Shown: positions 9,523 through 18,977, numbered from the stretch's first letter. The stretch: DNA of 64,000 bases from Akkermansiaceae bacterium (GCA_029253285.1 JAQWZU010000029.1:32854-96853), one strand, 5' to 3'. Notes: generated by a model not told the origin, from the sequence alone. Made by a program: numbers and translations.

Positions 9523-9825
9523 ATGGAACATCATGTCTATTTTTGGCTAAAGGAAGATCGTCTCAACCCTGGTGATCTCGAAACCTTTGAAAAAGGGCTC
9601 AAAGCGCTCTGTCTTTCGAAAAATATTGCGTCATCCAAATGGGGAAAGCCTGCTGAAACTCCGGAGCGTCCTGTGACGGATCATTCGTGGAGCTATGGGC
9701 TCTCGGTGAAATTCGATTCAATGGAGGCCCATGACCGGTATCAGACCGGTGATCCGGTGCATGATGTGTTTATCGAGTCCTTTAAGGAATGGTGGGCCAA
9801 GGCGCTGGTGATGGACCTCGCCTAA
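9523..9825 (+). CDS. Dabb (stress-responsive alpha/beta barrel) domain protein
   Basis: The 100-residue cytoplasmic protein starts MEHHVYFWLKEDRLNPGDLE, matching the Dabb domain: a His-rich first strand, a helix with FEKGLKAL, and the C-terminal DPVHDVFIESFKEWWAKALV. This fold forms dimeric ferredoxin-like barrels; members bind small hydrophobic molecules or have no known role. The ATG at 9523 was chosen because the domain begins there; upstream in-frame sequence is unrelated. It appears to stand alone. Two hairpins follow its stop. Confidence 0.8.
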   Translation: MEHHVYFWLKEDRLNPGDLETFEKGLKALCLSKNIASSKWGKPAETPERPVTDHSWSYGLSVKFDSMEAHDRYQTGDPVHDVFIESFKEWWAKALVMDLA

Positions 9826-9832
9826 AAGATAA

Positions 9833-9905
9833 ATGGGAGTAAAGGAATCGGACCTTTACCCCCATCTGGATTATCTGCAAAGAACGATGTAAAACTCTTA
9901 CATCG
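9833..9905. other. Two tandem hairpins downstream of the Dabb gene
   Basis: The first (9833-9865) pairs ATGGG plus GTAAAGG with CCTTTAC plus CCCAT with one mismatch and a seven-base loop. The second (9885-9905) is a perfect eight-pair stem (CGATGTAA / TTACATCG) with a five-base loop. Neither has a T-tract, so they may be Rho-dependent or mRNA-stabilising ends of the Dabb transcript. The rest of 9906-10058 shows nothing I can name. Confidence 0.45.
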
Positions 9906-10058
9906 ATCAAATCTAGAACTAAACGATTCAGTCGGCTGGGCAAGGGAAAAATGGGCCTATAATGAATTTATTTTGAGCTATTTGCATCCTTGATAACGTG
10001 GCCCTTGCAATGTTTCCGATCCCGCTATGTTCCGGAAAGAGTGGTAATTAATGAGGAC

Positions 10059-10094
10059 GAAAAAACCGCCACCGGGAGAACCGGGTGGCGGTTG
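10059..10094 (-). terminator. Rho-independent terminator of the bactofilin gene
   Basis: On the minus strand a perfect ten-pair stem, AACCGCCACC with GGTGGCGGTT, closes a ten-base loop and runs into six T residues. It lies 25 bases past the bactofilin stop codon. Confidence 0.9.
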
Positions 10095-10118
10095 GAAAGT
10101 TAGCTCGGAGCCAGTTCG

Positions 10119-10736
10119 TTATTTCTGGGGAGCGCCTTGGGTCTTTGTGTTGTTACCCTGCTGCTGCTGGGGATTTCCCTGTTGCTGCTGAGGTTTTCCC
10201 TGTTGCTGCTGAGGCTTTCCCTGTTGGGAAGCCTTGTTTTGCGGAGCCTCTTTTTGAGGTTGGGCAGTTGGGGTTCCAACTTCCGATTTGCCGACGAAAA
10301 TTGCCCCTGGTTCGATGGAGAGTGAGCCAGCTTTGACGTCTCCCACCATTTCAGCACTGCTTTTGATGTCCACGCGTTCGCTGCAGGAGATGTTTCCATG
10401 AACCTTGCCGTAAATGACAACCGATTTGGTTTTCACCTCTGCCTTGATGTGGGCGTTTTCGGCGACGGTGAGCGCGCCGTCTGAGGCAATTTTTCCTTCG
10501 ATACGTCCGTCAACGAGGAGGTCGTTGGTGAACTTAACGGAACCATTGATGTGGACGTCGTTGCTGAGAATGTTGCGTTGTCCGCCTGAGGCGGGTGCGC
10601 TGGCTGAGGCTGTTGCCGGAGCGGCGGCAGGTGCTGCCGCTTGTTGGGGAGGAGCCGCCGCTGGTGGAGCGAGTGGCTGAGGAGCGGCGGGGGGTTGATC
10701 TCCCGCGAGTGACTTACTTTTGATTTTTTCGAACAC
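10119..10736 (-). CDS. Bactofilin
   Basis: The 205-residue protein has an Ala/Pro-rich N-terminal arm (residues 14-50), a bactofilin (DUF583) beta-helix core (about 52-150) and a Gln-rich C-terminal tail. The core shows the repeating short-strand pattern HINGSVKFTNDLLVDGRIEG, KSVVIYGKVHGNISC and AGSLSIEPGAIFVGK. Bactofilins self-assemble into membrane-associated filaments without nucleotide and help position cell-wall or polar machinery. The tail contains three QQQQGxP repeats encoded by 21-base direct repeats. A strong terminator follows. The upstream neighbour (10811-11719) is on the same strand but 74 bases away. Confidence 0.93.
   Translation of the reverse strand: MFEKIKSKSLAGDQPPAAPQPLAPPAAAPPQQAAAPAAAPATASASAPASGGQRNILSNDVHINGSVKFTNDLLVDGRIEGKIASDGALTVAENAHIKAEVKTKSVVIYGKVHGNISCSERVDIKSSAEMVGDVKAGSLSIEPGAIFVGKSEVGTPTAQPQKEAPQNKASQQGKPQQQQGKPQQQQGNPQQQQGNNTKTQGAPQK
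10156..10228 (-). repeat. 21-bp tandem repeat inside the bactofilin gene
   Basis: Three consecutive 21-base units (10156-10176, 10177-10197, 10198-10218) and a partial fourth differ by only a few bases and encode the QQQQGKP/QQQQGNP heptapeptides. Such in-frame repeats are prone to copy-number change by slippage without a frameshift. Confidence 0.85.
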
Positions 10737-10810
10737 GGTTCTTAGTTTCTACGAATTGGATTATATGAGCTAGGGTAGATAGTTTGCAAAGTAGGAAGTG
10801 CCGGAGGCGC

Positions 10811-11719
10811 TTAATTTGAGGGTGGGTCCGCTGGAGCGTTTGGTGTTTCGGGCTTTGGATCCTCAGGGATTGGTGGCTTGGGATCAACAGGCTTGGGATC
10901 TTGGGGAGGGGCAGGCTTTGGATCGGCTGGGACGACAGGGACAGGAGCTTCCGGAACGACAGGCTTTTCAGGGAGGTCGGGATTGGTGGGGAGAGGATCG
11001 ACTTTAACGGGCTTACTGGCAGCCCCGGGCTTGGGAGCGGGAGGAGCAGGCTTGACTTCGCTTGGGGCGCTTACTCCCAGAAGCTTGGAGTGACGTTCGG
11101 CAATTTGGCGGATGTTGGCATGAATGTCGCCATATTCCGAGGATGCACGATCATAATATTCCCCGGCTGCTTCGTCGTTTCCTTCGCCTCGAGCGATGTC
11201 ACCGAGATAAATTAGGGCCATCGAGCTGATGGCAGCCTTTTCTTCGACCGCTTTCCCGTAGTTTTCCTTGGCAGCCTCGAGATTGCCCATTTTATGCTGG
11301 TAGGAGGCGAGGGAAGCCAGACCGCTGGCAAACGCCGGGTGGTCGGGATACTCGCTGACGAAGGATTCAAGTGTCTTGATGGCCTCAGGTTGTTGCAGGT
11401 CTTTCCATTGAAGCTGGGCTTCGCGGAGAAGAGCGGTGCCGCCGGCGTTGGTTCCGGCTTTTTCGGAAGCCTGGGCTTCCAGTTGGGCAAGAGTGCGTGC
11501 GGCGCTGACTTCAGCCGAGTGATTCTCAAGTTCTTGTTGTTTGAGGCCGTCGATTACTACGTAGGCCACGAGAGCAATGATGAGCATAATTCCAGCGATG
11601 ATCAGCTTTTTCTGATTGGCATCGAGGAAGGCCTCAAATGAGGATGGCTCCTGGGAAATTTCACCGATGGGGCTGGGGGCCTGATCGGGTTGAGGCTGCT
11701 GTTCAGGTTTTTCGGACAT
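10811..11719 (-). CDS. Membrane-anchored TPR protein (YfgM-like) with Pro-rich tail
   Basis: The 302-residue protein starts MSEKPEQQPQPDQAPSPIGE, has one membrane helix (about residues 38-60, LIIAGIMLIIALVAYVVIDG), then TPR-like helices, which is the layout of the YfgM/TPR_21 family. YfgM-type proteins are inner-membrane periplasmic helpers of the SecYEG exit or of BAM. The last 100 residues are Pro/Lys/Asp-rich (DPKPAPPQDPKPVDPKPP), which suggests an extended spacer through the periplasm. The ATG at 11719 was chosen since upstream in-frame sequence has no coding character. Confidence 0.8.
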   Translation of the reverse strand: MSEKPEQQPQPDQAPSPIGEISQEPSSFEAFLDANQKKLIIAGIMLIIALVAYVVIDGLKQQELENHSAEVSAARTLAQLEAQASEKAGTNAGGTALLREAQLQWKDLQQPEAIKTLESFVSEYPDHPAFASGLASLASYQHKMGNLEAAKENYGKAVEEKAAISSMALIYLGDIARGEGNDEAAGEYYDRASSEYGDIHANIRQIAERHSKLLGVSAPSEVKPAPPAPKPGAASKPVKVDPLPTNPDLPEKPVVPEAPVPVVPADPKPAPPQDPKPVDPKPPIPEDPKPETPNAPADPPSN

Positions 11720-11845
11720 AATGCGACTGTGATAAGAGGAATTAACGCCTCGGAGCATGGGAAGCAAGCCCTTGTGAGACGATTTACGTCAGGAGTGGTT
11801 TTGTGGGTTGGAAATCGAGCCAGCTAGCGTAGCATCCGCAAGTCG

Positions 11846-12979
11846 ATGAGTTGTTCGGTCTATGTGGTGGCAGGTGAAGTGAGTGGGGATACCCATGGAG
11901 CGGAGCTGATGGAAGCGCTTCAATTTGAGCTCGGTGAGGTGGAGTTTCGTGGCTTGGGTGGAAAGGCCATGGCTGAGCTGGCCGAGGCTGGCGTGTCCGA
12001 TTGGGTTGATGAGGCTGCGGTGGTGGGATTTATCGAGGTTATTCGGCGATATGGCTGGTTTAAGGAGCGATTTGATCGAGTTCTGAGGGAAATTCGGGAC
12101 TGGAAGCCCGAGATTCTCCTACTGGTGGATTATCCAGGTTTCAATTTGCGTCTGGCAAAGCAGGTCAAGGAATTGTGTCCTGAGACGAAAATAGTTCATT
12201 ACGTCGCGCCGCAGGTTTGGGCATGGAACCAGAAGAGGATCCCACAAATTGCAGCGTCACACGACCTGATGTTGTGTCTCTTTCCTTTTGAAGTTCCACT
12301 TTTTCAGCAAGCTGGCCTGAAAACATGTTGGGTTGGGCATCCTTTGGTGGATGAGTTGGAGGAGAAAAGAATTTCGGAAAGTCGGGAAGACGGCGTGGTG
12401 GGGTTATTCCCGGGCAGTCGCCGCAAGGAAGTCAGCCGCATCTTTCCGCTGATGTTGGAAACGGTAAAGGTGATGCGGAGGAGGGATAAGACGCCGATTC
12501 GCTTCAGGACCGCGGCCGCCAGCGAGCGGGTTCAGACCATGATGCTGGATTTACTGGCGCAGAGTGAGATTCCAGAGGGAGTGGTGGAAATCCAGCTTGG
12601 TGAGAGCCAGAGGCTGATGCAGCAGGTCAGTCTGGGCGTAGTAGCAAGCGGGACCGCGACGCTTGAGGCGGCCTATTACGGATTGCCCTATTGTTTGGTC
12701 TATCGGGTGGCTTGGCCGACTTTCCTAATGGCGCGCCAGTTAATAAAGCTGCCTCATATCGGTTTGATCAATATTCTTGCAGGCCGGGAAGTGGTTCCGG
12801 AGTTTATTCAGAATGATGCCAACTCGTATGAACTTGCCGGCTGGCTTGGAAGGTATCTGGAAGATGAGAATTTGCGAACCAAGCTTCACAAGGAACTCCT
12901 GGAGGCAGCCTCTAAATTGGGAGTGACCGGAGTGCATCGGCGTGCGGCAGATGAAATTTCGAAATTGGTAAAAAGATGA
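11846..12979 (+). CDS. lpxB: Lipid-A-disaccharide synthase
   Basis: The 377-residue protein is a clear LpxB (GT19): VAGEVSGDTHGAELMEAL at the N-terminus, EILLLVDYPGFNLRLAK, HYVAPQVWAWNQKRI and GLFPGSRRKEVSRI. It joins UDP-2,3-diacylglucosamine with lipid X to form the lipid A disaccharide on the cytoplasmic face of the inner membrane, so the organism builds lipid A. The length is typical. The ATG at 11846 fits the family start. Its last four bases (ATGA) overlap the next gene, so translation is probably coupled. Confidence 0.97.
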   Translation: MSCSVYVVAGEVSGDTHGAELMEALQFELGEVEFRGLGGKAMAELAEAGVSDWVDEAAVVGFIEVIRRYGWFKERFDRVLREIRDWKPEILLLVDYPGFNLRLAKQVKELCPETKIVHYVAPQVWAWNQKRIPQIAASHDLMLCLFPFEVPLFQQAGLKTCWVGHPLVDELEEKRISESREDGVVGLFPGSRRKEVSRIFPLMLETVKVMRRRDKTPIRFRTAAASERVQTMMLDLLAQSEIPEGVVEIQLGESQRLMQQVSLGVVASGTATLEAAYYGLPYCLVYRVAWPTFLMARQLIKLPHIGLINILAGREVVPEFIQNDANSYELAGWLGRYLEDENLRTKLHKELLEAASKLGVTGVHRRAADEISKLVKR

Positions 12980-13803
12980 GTGAGACGAAAGAACCCAGCA
13001 AGGTCAGCGGAATTAAAATTACGCTGGCGGTCATTCCGGCGCTTTTGATCGTCTCTATTATCATTGCGCTCTACCTCGGAGCGAATGAAGAGCAGGAGAA
13101 GCAGAAGCCGCGGGAGGGAGACGTCACGATTCCAGAGTTGGCCGACTTTTTGGAGAAGCTAAACCATCGGATTGTCGAGAGAAGCTTTGGTTCGGACGAA
13201 GGTGTTCGTGGCTTAAAGCAAACCTGGTCGATGATTCAAGGGACGCTGGAGCCTCCTAATCTGGGCTACGAAGTGTTCAAAAAAGTTGAGGATATTGCGG
13301 CGGGTAAACTTTGGCCGACCTTGTGGGTGAATGTTGGTGCTGCTGAGCCGAAGGAGATCAATGTCATAGCCGTGCCTTACGGAGTCAGCGGGACTCCGGT
13401 GGCTTTTTCGCTTGGGTTGGCGGAATATTACACGATGCACAAGTCTAAGAAGGGCATCAGGATCGCGTTTTACCCGCCCTTGTTGGAGGGCGATCCTAAG
13501 AGCTGGATCTGGGAAAGAATTGGGAAGGAAGAGGAAAGCTTGGAGAGTCTTCTTATTCTGGAGGGTGGCGGTTCTCCTCTCAATTGGGCTGATATAAAGA
13601 CTACGGAGAAGTCAGCAGATATTTTGGACCAACTCGTTTCCAAGAAAGGTTGGGCGGGGAACTTCAAAATTGCGGACGAGCGGGCAGGAGAGATTCATGT
13701 CGCTCTTGGGGAGCAGGGGAAAAGCCAAATTGTCAATCATGCTGAACGTCTCATCCGGATGATGTCGGTGATGAAAGCCTTGCTGGAGCAGACCGGGAAA
13801 TAG
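12976..13803 (+). CDS. Single-pass membrane protein of unknown function
   Basis: The 275-residue protein has a short cytoplasmic start, one membrane helix (about residues 14-35, ITLAVIPALLIVSIIIALYL) and a large external domain. The domain alternates strands and helices (EINVIAVPYGVSGTPVAF, GIRIAFYPPL, SLLILEGGG), faintly recalling the M28 zinc-peptidase fold but without recognisable metal ligands; I would not assign that function. It overlaps lpxB by four bases, so it is likely co-expressed with lipid A synthesis. A hairpin follows its stop. Confidence 0.75.
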   Translation: MSETKEPSKVSGIKITLAVIPALLIVSIIIALYLGANEEQEKQKPREGDVTIPELADFLEKLNHRIVERSFGSDEGVRGLKQTWSMIQGTLEPPNLGYEVFKKVEDIAAGKLWPTLWVNVGAAEPKEINVIAVPYGVSGTPVAFSLGLAEYYTMHKSKKGIRIAFYPPLLEGDPKSWIWERIGKEEESLESLLILEGGGSPLNWADIKTTEKSADILDQLVSKKGWAGNFKIADERAGEIHVALGEQGKSQIVNHAERLIRMMSVMKALLEQTGK

Positions 13804-13805
13804 AA

Positions 13806-13836
13806 AGGCGACTCTGTTACGGGAACAGAATCGCCT
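13806..13836. terminator. Hairpin between convergent genes, possible bidirectional terminator
   Basis: The stem AGGCGA plus TCTGTT pairs with AACAGA plus TCGCCT with one mismatch around a five-base loop. It lies between the stops of the membrane protein gene (plus) and gltB (minus). The T-tract is weak on both sides, so efficiency is uncertain. Confidence 0.6.
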
Positions 13837-13860
13837 GAAGTGTTTAAATCTCTGCCGAAG

Positions 13861-16800
13861 TTAATCGACTGCGACTGCGGCTTCGTGTTCCTCTTCGGCT
13901 TTTTCGAGATCGTATTTCTCTTTAGCAATGACACGAATCAACTTGGGCAGCATATCGTCCCAGTGACTGAGGATTTCCCGGGCTCTCGGTGAGCCGGTTT
14001 TCTCGGCGTGGGACTCGACGAGTGCTTTTAGTTCCTCTTTGTCCTGAGAGCGGCGCACGCGACGAGCGACGACCATTTCGGGGTTCAAGCGGGACTGGAA
14101 TTTCCCATCGATATCGTAAATGTAGGCAGTGCCTCCTGACATCCCCGCTCCGAAGTTTTTACCGGTCTTTCCGAGGATGACGGCGAGGCCGTTGGTCATG
14201 TATTCGCAACCGTGGTCGCCGACGCCTTCGCAGACGGCGGTTGATCCGGAGTTACGGACGCAGAATCGTTCTCCAGCCCGGCCGTTGACAAAGAGTTGTC
14301 CGCCGGTCGCTCCGTAGAGACAGGTGTTACCGACGATTGAGTTTTCCGCTGCGATAAAATTTTCGCACATTTCTGCTGGGGGGCGGACGGTGATCTCTCC
14401 GTTCGCCATGCCTTTTCCGACGTAGTCATTTCCTTCGCCGATCAGGGTCAGCTTGATTCCTCCGCAGAGGAAGGTGCCGAATGATTGTCCTGCTGATCCT
14501 TTAAAGGTTAGGTTGATAGTGTTGGCTGGAAGATCGTGGTTTCCGTATATCTCGGCAACGCGGCCAGCGGTTCGGGTTCCGATATTCCGGTCGGTATTGA
14601 CGACTTCGTATTCCTTTTCGAAAGGGTCGCGGTCTAGACATCCGGCGGTGGGATTCCCGGTCGCGGAGCCTCCGGTATGAGCGGCGAGATCCTTGAGGAT
14701 TTGCAGATCAAGGGCGGGCTTGTGAATACCGTCATTCCGTTCACTGGTGCAAATCCGAACTGCATCGTCGTCCGCTTTATCGGCAAGAACGGCCGAGAGG
14801 TCGATGGTGTTGGCTTTTGGGTGATCGGGGACTTCGCGCTGCTCGAGATACTGTTGCGGACGCCCGATGAGGTCGTTCAGTGAACGAACTCCCAGAGTGG
14901 CCATGATCTCGCGGGCCTCCTCGGCAACGCCCATCATGAAATTGACGACGTGATCAGGAGTTCCCTTGAACTTGGCGCGCCATTTTGGATCGGTGGTCGC
15001 AACCCCGACAGGGCAGTTGTTAAGGTGGCACTTGCGAACATAGACGCAACCCATGGCGATCATCGCTATGGTTCCGAAGTTCATTTGCTCGGCGCCGAGA
15101 ATTGCGGCGATGATAACATCCCGTCCGGTGCGCAACCCTCCATCGGTGCGCAGCGTGACAAGATTTCTCAAATTGTTCATCATGAGAACCTGGTGGGCTT
15201 CGGAAATGCCGAGTTCCCAGGGAAGTCCGGCATGCTTCGTACTAGAGAGTGGGGAAGCTGCCGTTCCGCCGTCGTGACCGGAGATCAGGATGTTGTCGGC
15301 GCTGGCCTTGGCGACGCCTGCGGCGACGGTTCCCACTCCGGATTCGGAGACGAGCTTTACGGTGACTTTCGCTCTTGGATTCACTTCCTTGAGGTCGTGA
15401 ATGAGCTGGGCCAAATCCTCGATTGAGTAGATGTCGTGGTGGGGTGGGGGTGAGATTAACTGCACGCCGGGTTGCGTATTCCGTAAGCGGGCGATGAGGG
15501 CGTTGACCTTGTGCCCGGGAAGTTGTCCCCCTTCGCCGGGCTTGGCACCCTGGGCCATTTTGATTTCGAGTTCGTCGGCATTCACCAGGTAGTGAGCCGA
15601 GACTCCAAAGCGACCGGAGGCGATTTGCTTGATGTAGGAACGAGCGTGATCGCCATTGGCGTAAGGTTGGAATCGACGTGGATCTTCGCCGCCTTCCCCT
15701 GAATCAGACTTGCCGCCGATGCGGTTCATCGCAATGGCTAGGGTTTCGTGTGCCTCGGGAGAGAGGGCACCCATCGACATGGCAGCGGTGGTGAAGCGCT
15801 TGACGATTTCTTCTGCAGGTTCCACTTCGTTGAGCGAAATACCGGAAGCGGGAACTTTGAAATCGAGGATGTCTTTGATTGTGATGGGATCGCTCGCGAG
15901 AGTGACTTTGACGTAGTCGTCGTAGTCCTCTTTTTTGCCGTCACGGACAAAGGTGTGGAAATTCTTGATGACGTCGGTGGTAAGCGCGTGGGACTCGCCG
16001 GACTTCCGGTAACGGTTGTATCCGGGGTCGCCGAGATTGAGGGTTTTCCCTTCTTCAGGATCGACCTCGAAGGCTGCACGATGGCGAACGAGAGATTCTT
16101 CGGCAATCTCAGCGAAACCAACTCCGCCGATACGGGAATGTGCGCCGGTGAAGGCGTAATCGACAACTTCCTTCCCCACTCCGAGCGCCTCGAAAATCTG
16201 CGCCCCTTGATAAGAGTTGAGCACAGAGATGCCCATCTTGGACATGATTTTAAGGAGGCCTTTTTCAAGGGCCTTGCGGTAATTCGACATCGCTTTCTCG
16301 GGAGTGACCTCACCGAGTTTGCCCTTGGTGTCGGTGGCAACAACCTGACGAACGGTGGCGAAGCCGAGGTATGGACAGACGGCAGTCGCGCCAAATCCGA
16401 AGAGGCAGGCGATCTGGTGGGTGTCGCGGGCTTCGCCGGTATCGACAACAACGGAGCAGCGAAGACGCTTGCGGCAACGGTTTAGGTGATGGTGAATTGA
16501 TCCGGTTGCGAGAAGCGATGGGATTGGAACGCGTTCGGCGGAAGTGGCGCGGTCGGAAATAATGAGAATCTCGGTGCCATTATCTACCGCAGTTTCGGCT
16601 TCGGCGCAGATGCGATCCAGGGCTGTTTTGAGACCGGCTTCACCTTCGCTGGCAGGCCAAGTGGTATCGATGACGAGTGTCGAAAAGCCGTGTTCGGTCC
16701 GGTTAATCACAGTATCGAGTTCTTGTTCAAACAAGATGGCTGATCCCAGCTGAAGAATACGGGCGTGTTTGGCGGTTTCGGTGAGGAGGTTTTGCTCGGG

Positions 16801-18441
16801 CCCCAGACCGGCACCAAGGGACATTACGGCCCATTCCCGGATGGGGTCGATGGGAGGATTGGTGACCTGGGCAAAAAGTTGCTTGAAGTAAGTGAAGAGA
16901 AGACGTGGGTAGCGGGAGAGCGGAGCCAGTGGGATGTCATCTCCCATGGAGAATACTGCTTCCTGCGCACCCTTGATCATGGGAGGAAAGACCATATCAA
17001 GGTCCTCAGCGGTCACGCCATGAGTGACCTGCTGGCGGGAGAGCTCGACCGGTTCGAAATCGACTGAAGGAATATGTGCCTCGTGCGAGGTGAAGTCCTT
17101 AAGTTCGATGCGGTGTTCATCAATCCACTTGGCATAGGGCTTCTGCGCCGCAAGTTGTTCCTTGATCTCACGGTCATTGAAAAATTCTCCGGTTTCAGTA
17201 TTGGCTGAGATCATCTGGCCGGGACCGAGACGTCCACGACGAATGACGCGGTCGCTGGGTAGAACAACGGCTCCGGACTCAGATCCGATGTAAAGGAGCC
17301 CATCACTAGTGAGAGTGTAGCGCGACGGGCGCAGGCCGTTTCTGTCGAGTCCGGCGCACAGAGTGGTTCCGTCAGTGAAGACAAGCCCGGCAGGTCCATC
17401 CCAGGGTTCGGCGAAGGAGCGGATGTAGTTGTAGAACGCTCGGACGCTTTCCGAGATCTCCTGGTCGTGACGGAAGGCCGGAGGAACCAACATGCACATG
17501 GCGTGCTCCAGGCGGCGTCCGGAGAGGACGAGAAGCTCAAGAGCGTGATCAAGGGAAGCAGAGTCGGATTCTCCGTCGGAGAGGAGATCTTTGAGGAACT
17601 TCACATCGTCGCCCCAGATTTCTGACTCGAAAAACTCTTCACGGGACGCCATCCAGTTCCTGTTTCCGCGGACGGTATTGATTTCCCCATTGTGGCACAT
17701 CATCCGGAATGGCTGACCGAGGGGCCAGGCAGGGAAGGTGTTTGTAGAGAAGCGTTGGTGATAAAGAGAGATGCCGGTTTGGAAGTCGGAATCCTGCAGG
17801 TCGCTGTAGAAAGCGCGCAGGGTCGCGGGCATGGCGAGTCCCTTATAGCTGATGAGTCGGCTGGAAAGGGTGGGGATGTAAAAATTGGCCTGCTCCTTAA
17901 ACTCACGCTCAACTTCCCTTCGGACGAGGAAAAGGAGACGCTCGAAGTGATCGGCATCGACGTCGGCAGGACGGCTGACGAGGAGATGGGTGATCATGGG
18001 CTGGGTGTCGAGGGCCAGCTTGCCCAATTCATCCGGATTGACGGGGACCTCACGCCATCCAATGAAGGGGATATTGCGTCTGGTGAGAACAGCTTCGGTG
18101 AAGGACTTAATCTGAGCCGCTCCGTCTTCAGGGAGGAAGTATACCCCCACTGCGAGATCGTCGGCAGATCCCGAGTAGCCAAACCCAGCCGCAGCCTTGG
18201 CAAAAATGGGCCGGGGAATTTGGCAAAGCACGCCGGAGCCGTCTCCGGTTTTCATATCAGCATCCACGGCACCACGGTGGGTCATGTTGCAGACCGAGGT
18301 GATGGCATAGTCGATGATTTGGTAGGACTTCTCGCCATTAAGGTTGGCAATAGCTCCCATCCCGCAGTTTGCGGTTTCATTGTCCCATTGGTGGAGGGTT
18401 CCAGAGCTATCGGGAGTGTGACGAGGATCGTAAAAGTTCAT
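13861..18441 (-). CDS. gltB: Glutamate synthase, large (alpha) subunit
   Basis: The 1526-residue protein makes two glutamates from glutamine and 2-oxoglutarate. Order of parts: a short propeptide, class II amidotransferase with nucleophile Cys26 (NCGMGAIANL) exposed after cleavage, a central domain, an FMN domain (SGEGGEDPRRFQPYANGDHA, GGRTGRDV-like), a 3Fe-4S site in CHLNNCPVGVAT, and the C-terminal GxGxG beta-helix (GVGDHGCEYMTNG). The size matches bacterial GltB. No gltD (NADPH-binding small subunit) lies beside it, so the partner is elsewhere or electrons come from ferredoxin. The start at 18441 gives the normal propeptide length. Confidence 0.97.
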   Translation of the reverse strand: MNFYDPRHTPDSSGTLHQWDNETANCGMGAIANLNGEKSYQIIDYAITSVCNMTHRGAVDADMKTGDGSGVLCQIPRPIFAKAAAGFGYSGSADDLAVGVYFLPEDGAAQIKSFTEAVLTRRNIPFIGWREVPVNPDELGKLALDTQPMITHLLVSRPADVDADHFERLLFLVRREVEREFKEQANFYIPTLSSRLISYKGLAMPATLRAFYSDLQDSDFQTGISLYHQRFSTNTFPAWPLGQPFRMMCHNGEINTVRGNRNWMASREEFFESEIWGDDVKFLKDLLSDGESDSASLDHALELLVLSGRRLEHAMCMLVPPAFRHDQEISESVRAFYNYIRSFAEPWDGPAGLVFTDGTTLCAGLDRNGLRPSRYTLTSDGLLYIGSESGAVVLPSDRVIRRGRLGPGQMISANTETGEFFNDREIKEQLAAQKPYAKWIDEHRIELKDFTSHEAHIPSVDFEPVELSRQQVTHGVTAEDLDMVFPPMIKGAQEAVFSMGDDIPLAPLSRYPRLLFTYFKQLFAQVTNPPIDPIREWAVMSLGAGLGPEQNLLTETAKHARILQLGSAILFEQELDTVINRTEHGFSTLVIDTTWPASEGEAGLKTALDRICAEAETAVDNGTEILIISDRATSAERVPIPSLLATGSIHHHLNRCRKRLRCSVVVDTGEARDTHQIACLFGFGATAVCPYLGFATVRQVVATDTKGKLGEVTPEKAMSNYRKALEKGLLKIMSKMGISVLNSYQGAQIFEALGVGKEVVDYAFTGAHSRIGGVGFAEIAEESLVRHRAAFEVDPEEGKTLNLGDPGYNRYRKSGESHALTTDVIKNFHTFVRDGKKEDYDDYVKVTLASDPITIKDILDFKVPASGISLNEVEPAEEIVKRFTTAAMSMGALSPEAHETLAIAMNRIGGKSDSGEGGEDPRRFQPYANGDHARSYIKQIASGRFGVSAHYLVNADELEIKMAQGAKPGEGGQLPGHKVNALIARLRNTQPGVQLISPPPHHDIYSIEDLAQLIHDLKEVNPRAKVTVKLVSESGVGTVAAGVAKASADNILISGHDGGTAASPLSSTKHAGLPWELGISEAHQVLMMNNLRNLVTLRTDGGLRTGRDVIIAAILGAEQMNFGTIAMIAMGCVYVRKCHLNNCPVGVATTDPKWRAKFKGTPDHVVNFMMGVAEEAREIMATLGVRSLNDLIGRPQQYLEQREVPDHPKANTIDLSAVLADKADDDAVRICTSERNDGIHKPALDLQILKDLAAHTGGSATGNPTAGCLDRDPFEKEYEVVNTDRNIGTRTAGRVAEIYGNHDLPANTINLTFKGSAGQSFGTFLCGGIKLTLIGEGNDYVGKGMANGEITVRPPAEMCENFIAAENSIVGNTCLYGATGGQLFVNGRAGERFCVRNSGSTAVCEGVGDHGCEYMTNGLAVILGKTGKNFGAGMSGGTAYIYDIDGKFQSRLNPEMVVARRVRRSQDKEELKALVESHAEKTGSPRAREILSHWDDMLPKLIRVIAKEKYDLEKAEEEHEAAVAVD

Positions 18442-18596
18442 TATCTGGAAGTCGAAAGTAGTGTGCAGAAAGTGTGCCCATTCGCAGGGGGCGGGACTTT
18501 AAGGGAGAGTAGGGTGGGTTGCCAAGTGGAACTTGTAAGGGGAATTTAATCTTTTTTTAGTGAATAAATCCCCAGAAATGCCGCCTTAGCGGAGGT

Positions 18597-18977
18597 GTGA
18601 TTACCCTGAGAGAGGCCTCGTTCGCCGTATCCATGTTGTTTTTAAGCTCTTTTGCGGCGCAGGCCGAGCCTTTGAGTCGAGCAAGCGCAGCGAAATTAAT
18701 CGGGGAGGCAGAGCAAATCCGAGTCAACGAGTTCGTGGTCGGGCCCATGTGGTAGGCTGATCGGTAAATCGACAGGAAACCAAGCTCAGCCGACAGAATT
18801 TGTGTCACCTTCATCTGTCTCAAGGTTATGGACGGAATTCGTTGGCGCATCATGTAATATCGCACTTTCTACCATGATGCCGACTGGGGCTGGTATCTGG
18901 ATGCGGTGACTCCTGATCGTGGCGGTGATAAGGTTGACGTGGTGAGCCAACATAAGGGGCATTTTCACCTCCGTTAG
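18597..18977 (+). pseudogene. Decayed gene for a small secreted protein
   Basis: One plus-strand frame from GTG 18597 to TAG 18975-18977 reads as a protein of about 125 residues broken by three in-frame stops (TAG at 18753, TAA at 18765, TAA at 18855). It opens with a signal peptide (SFAVSMLFLSSFAAQAEP) and ends with a protein-like stretch, FYHDADWGWYLDAVTPD followed by VDVVSQHKGHFHLR. The ordered ends and the broken middle argue for a nonsense-riddled relic. The family is not identified. The rest of the gap between gltB and this relic (18442-18596) shows nothing clear; a gltB promoter must lie there. Confidence 0.55.

Noticed and set aside
12976..13803. M28-type metallopeptidase assignment
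   Set aside because: Strand pattern hints at the fold but metal ligands are not visible, so I left it unnamed.
17692..18549. Plus-strand frame of 285 codons opposite the 5' part of gltB
   Set aside because: Entirely within gltB apart from its tail; composition is that of a mirror frame.
18557..18865. Minus-strand frame of 102 codons opposite the decayed gene
   Set aside because: The plus-strand relic explains the sequence better, with a signal peptide and coherent end in one frame.
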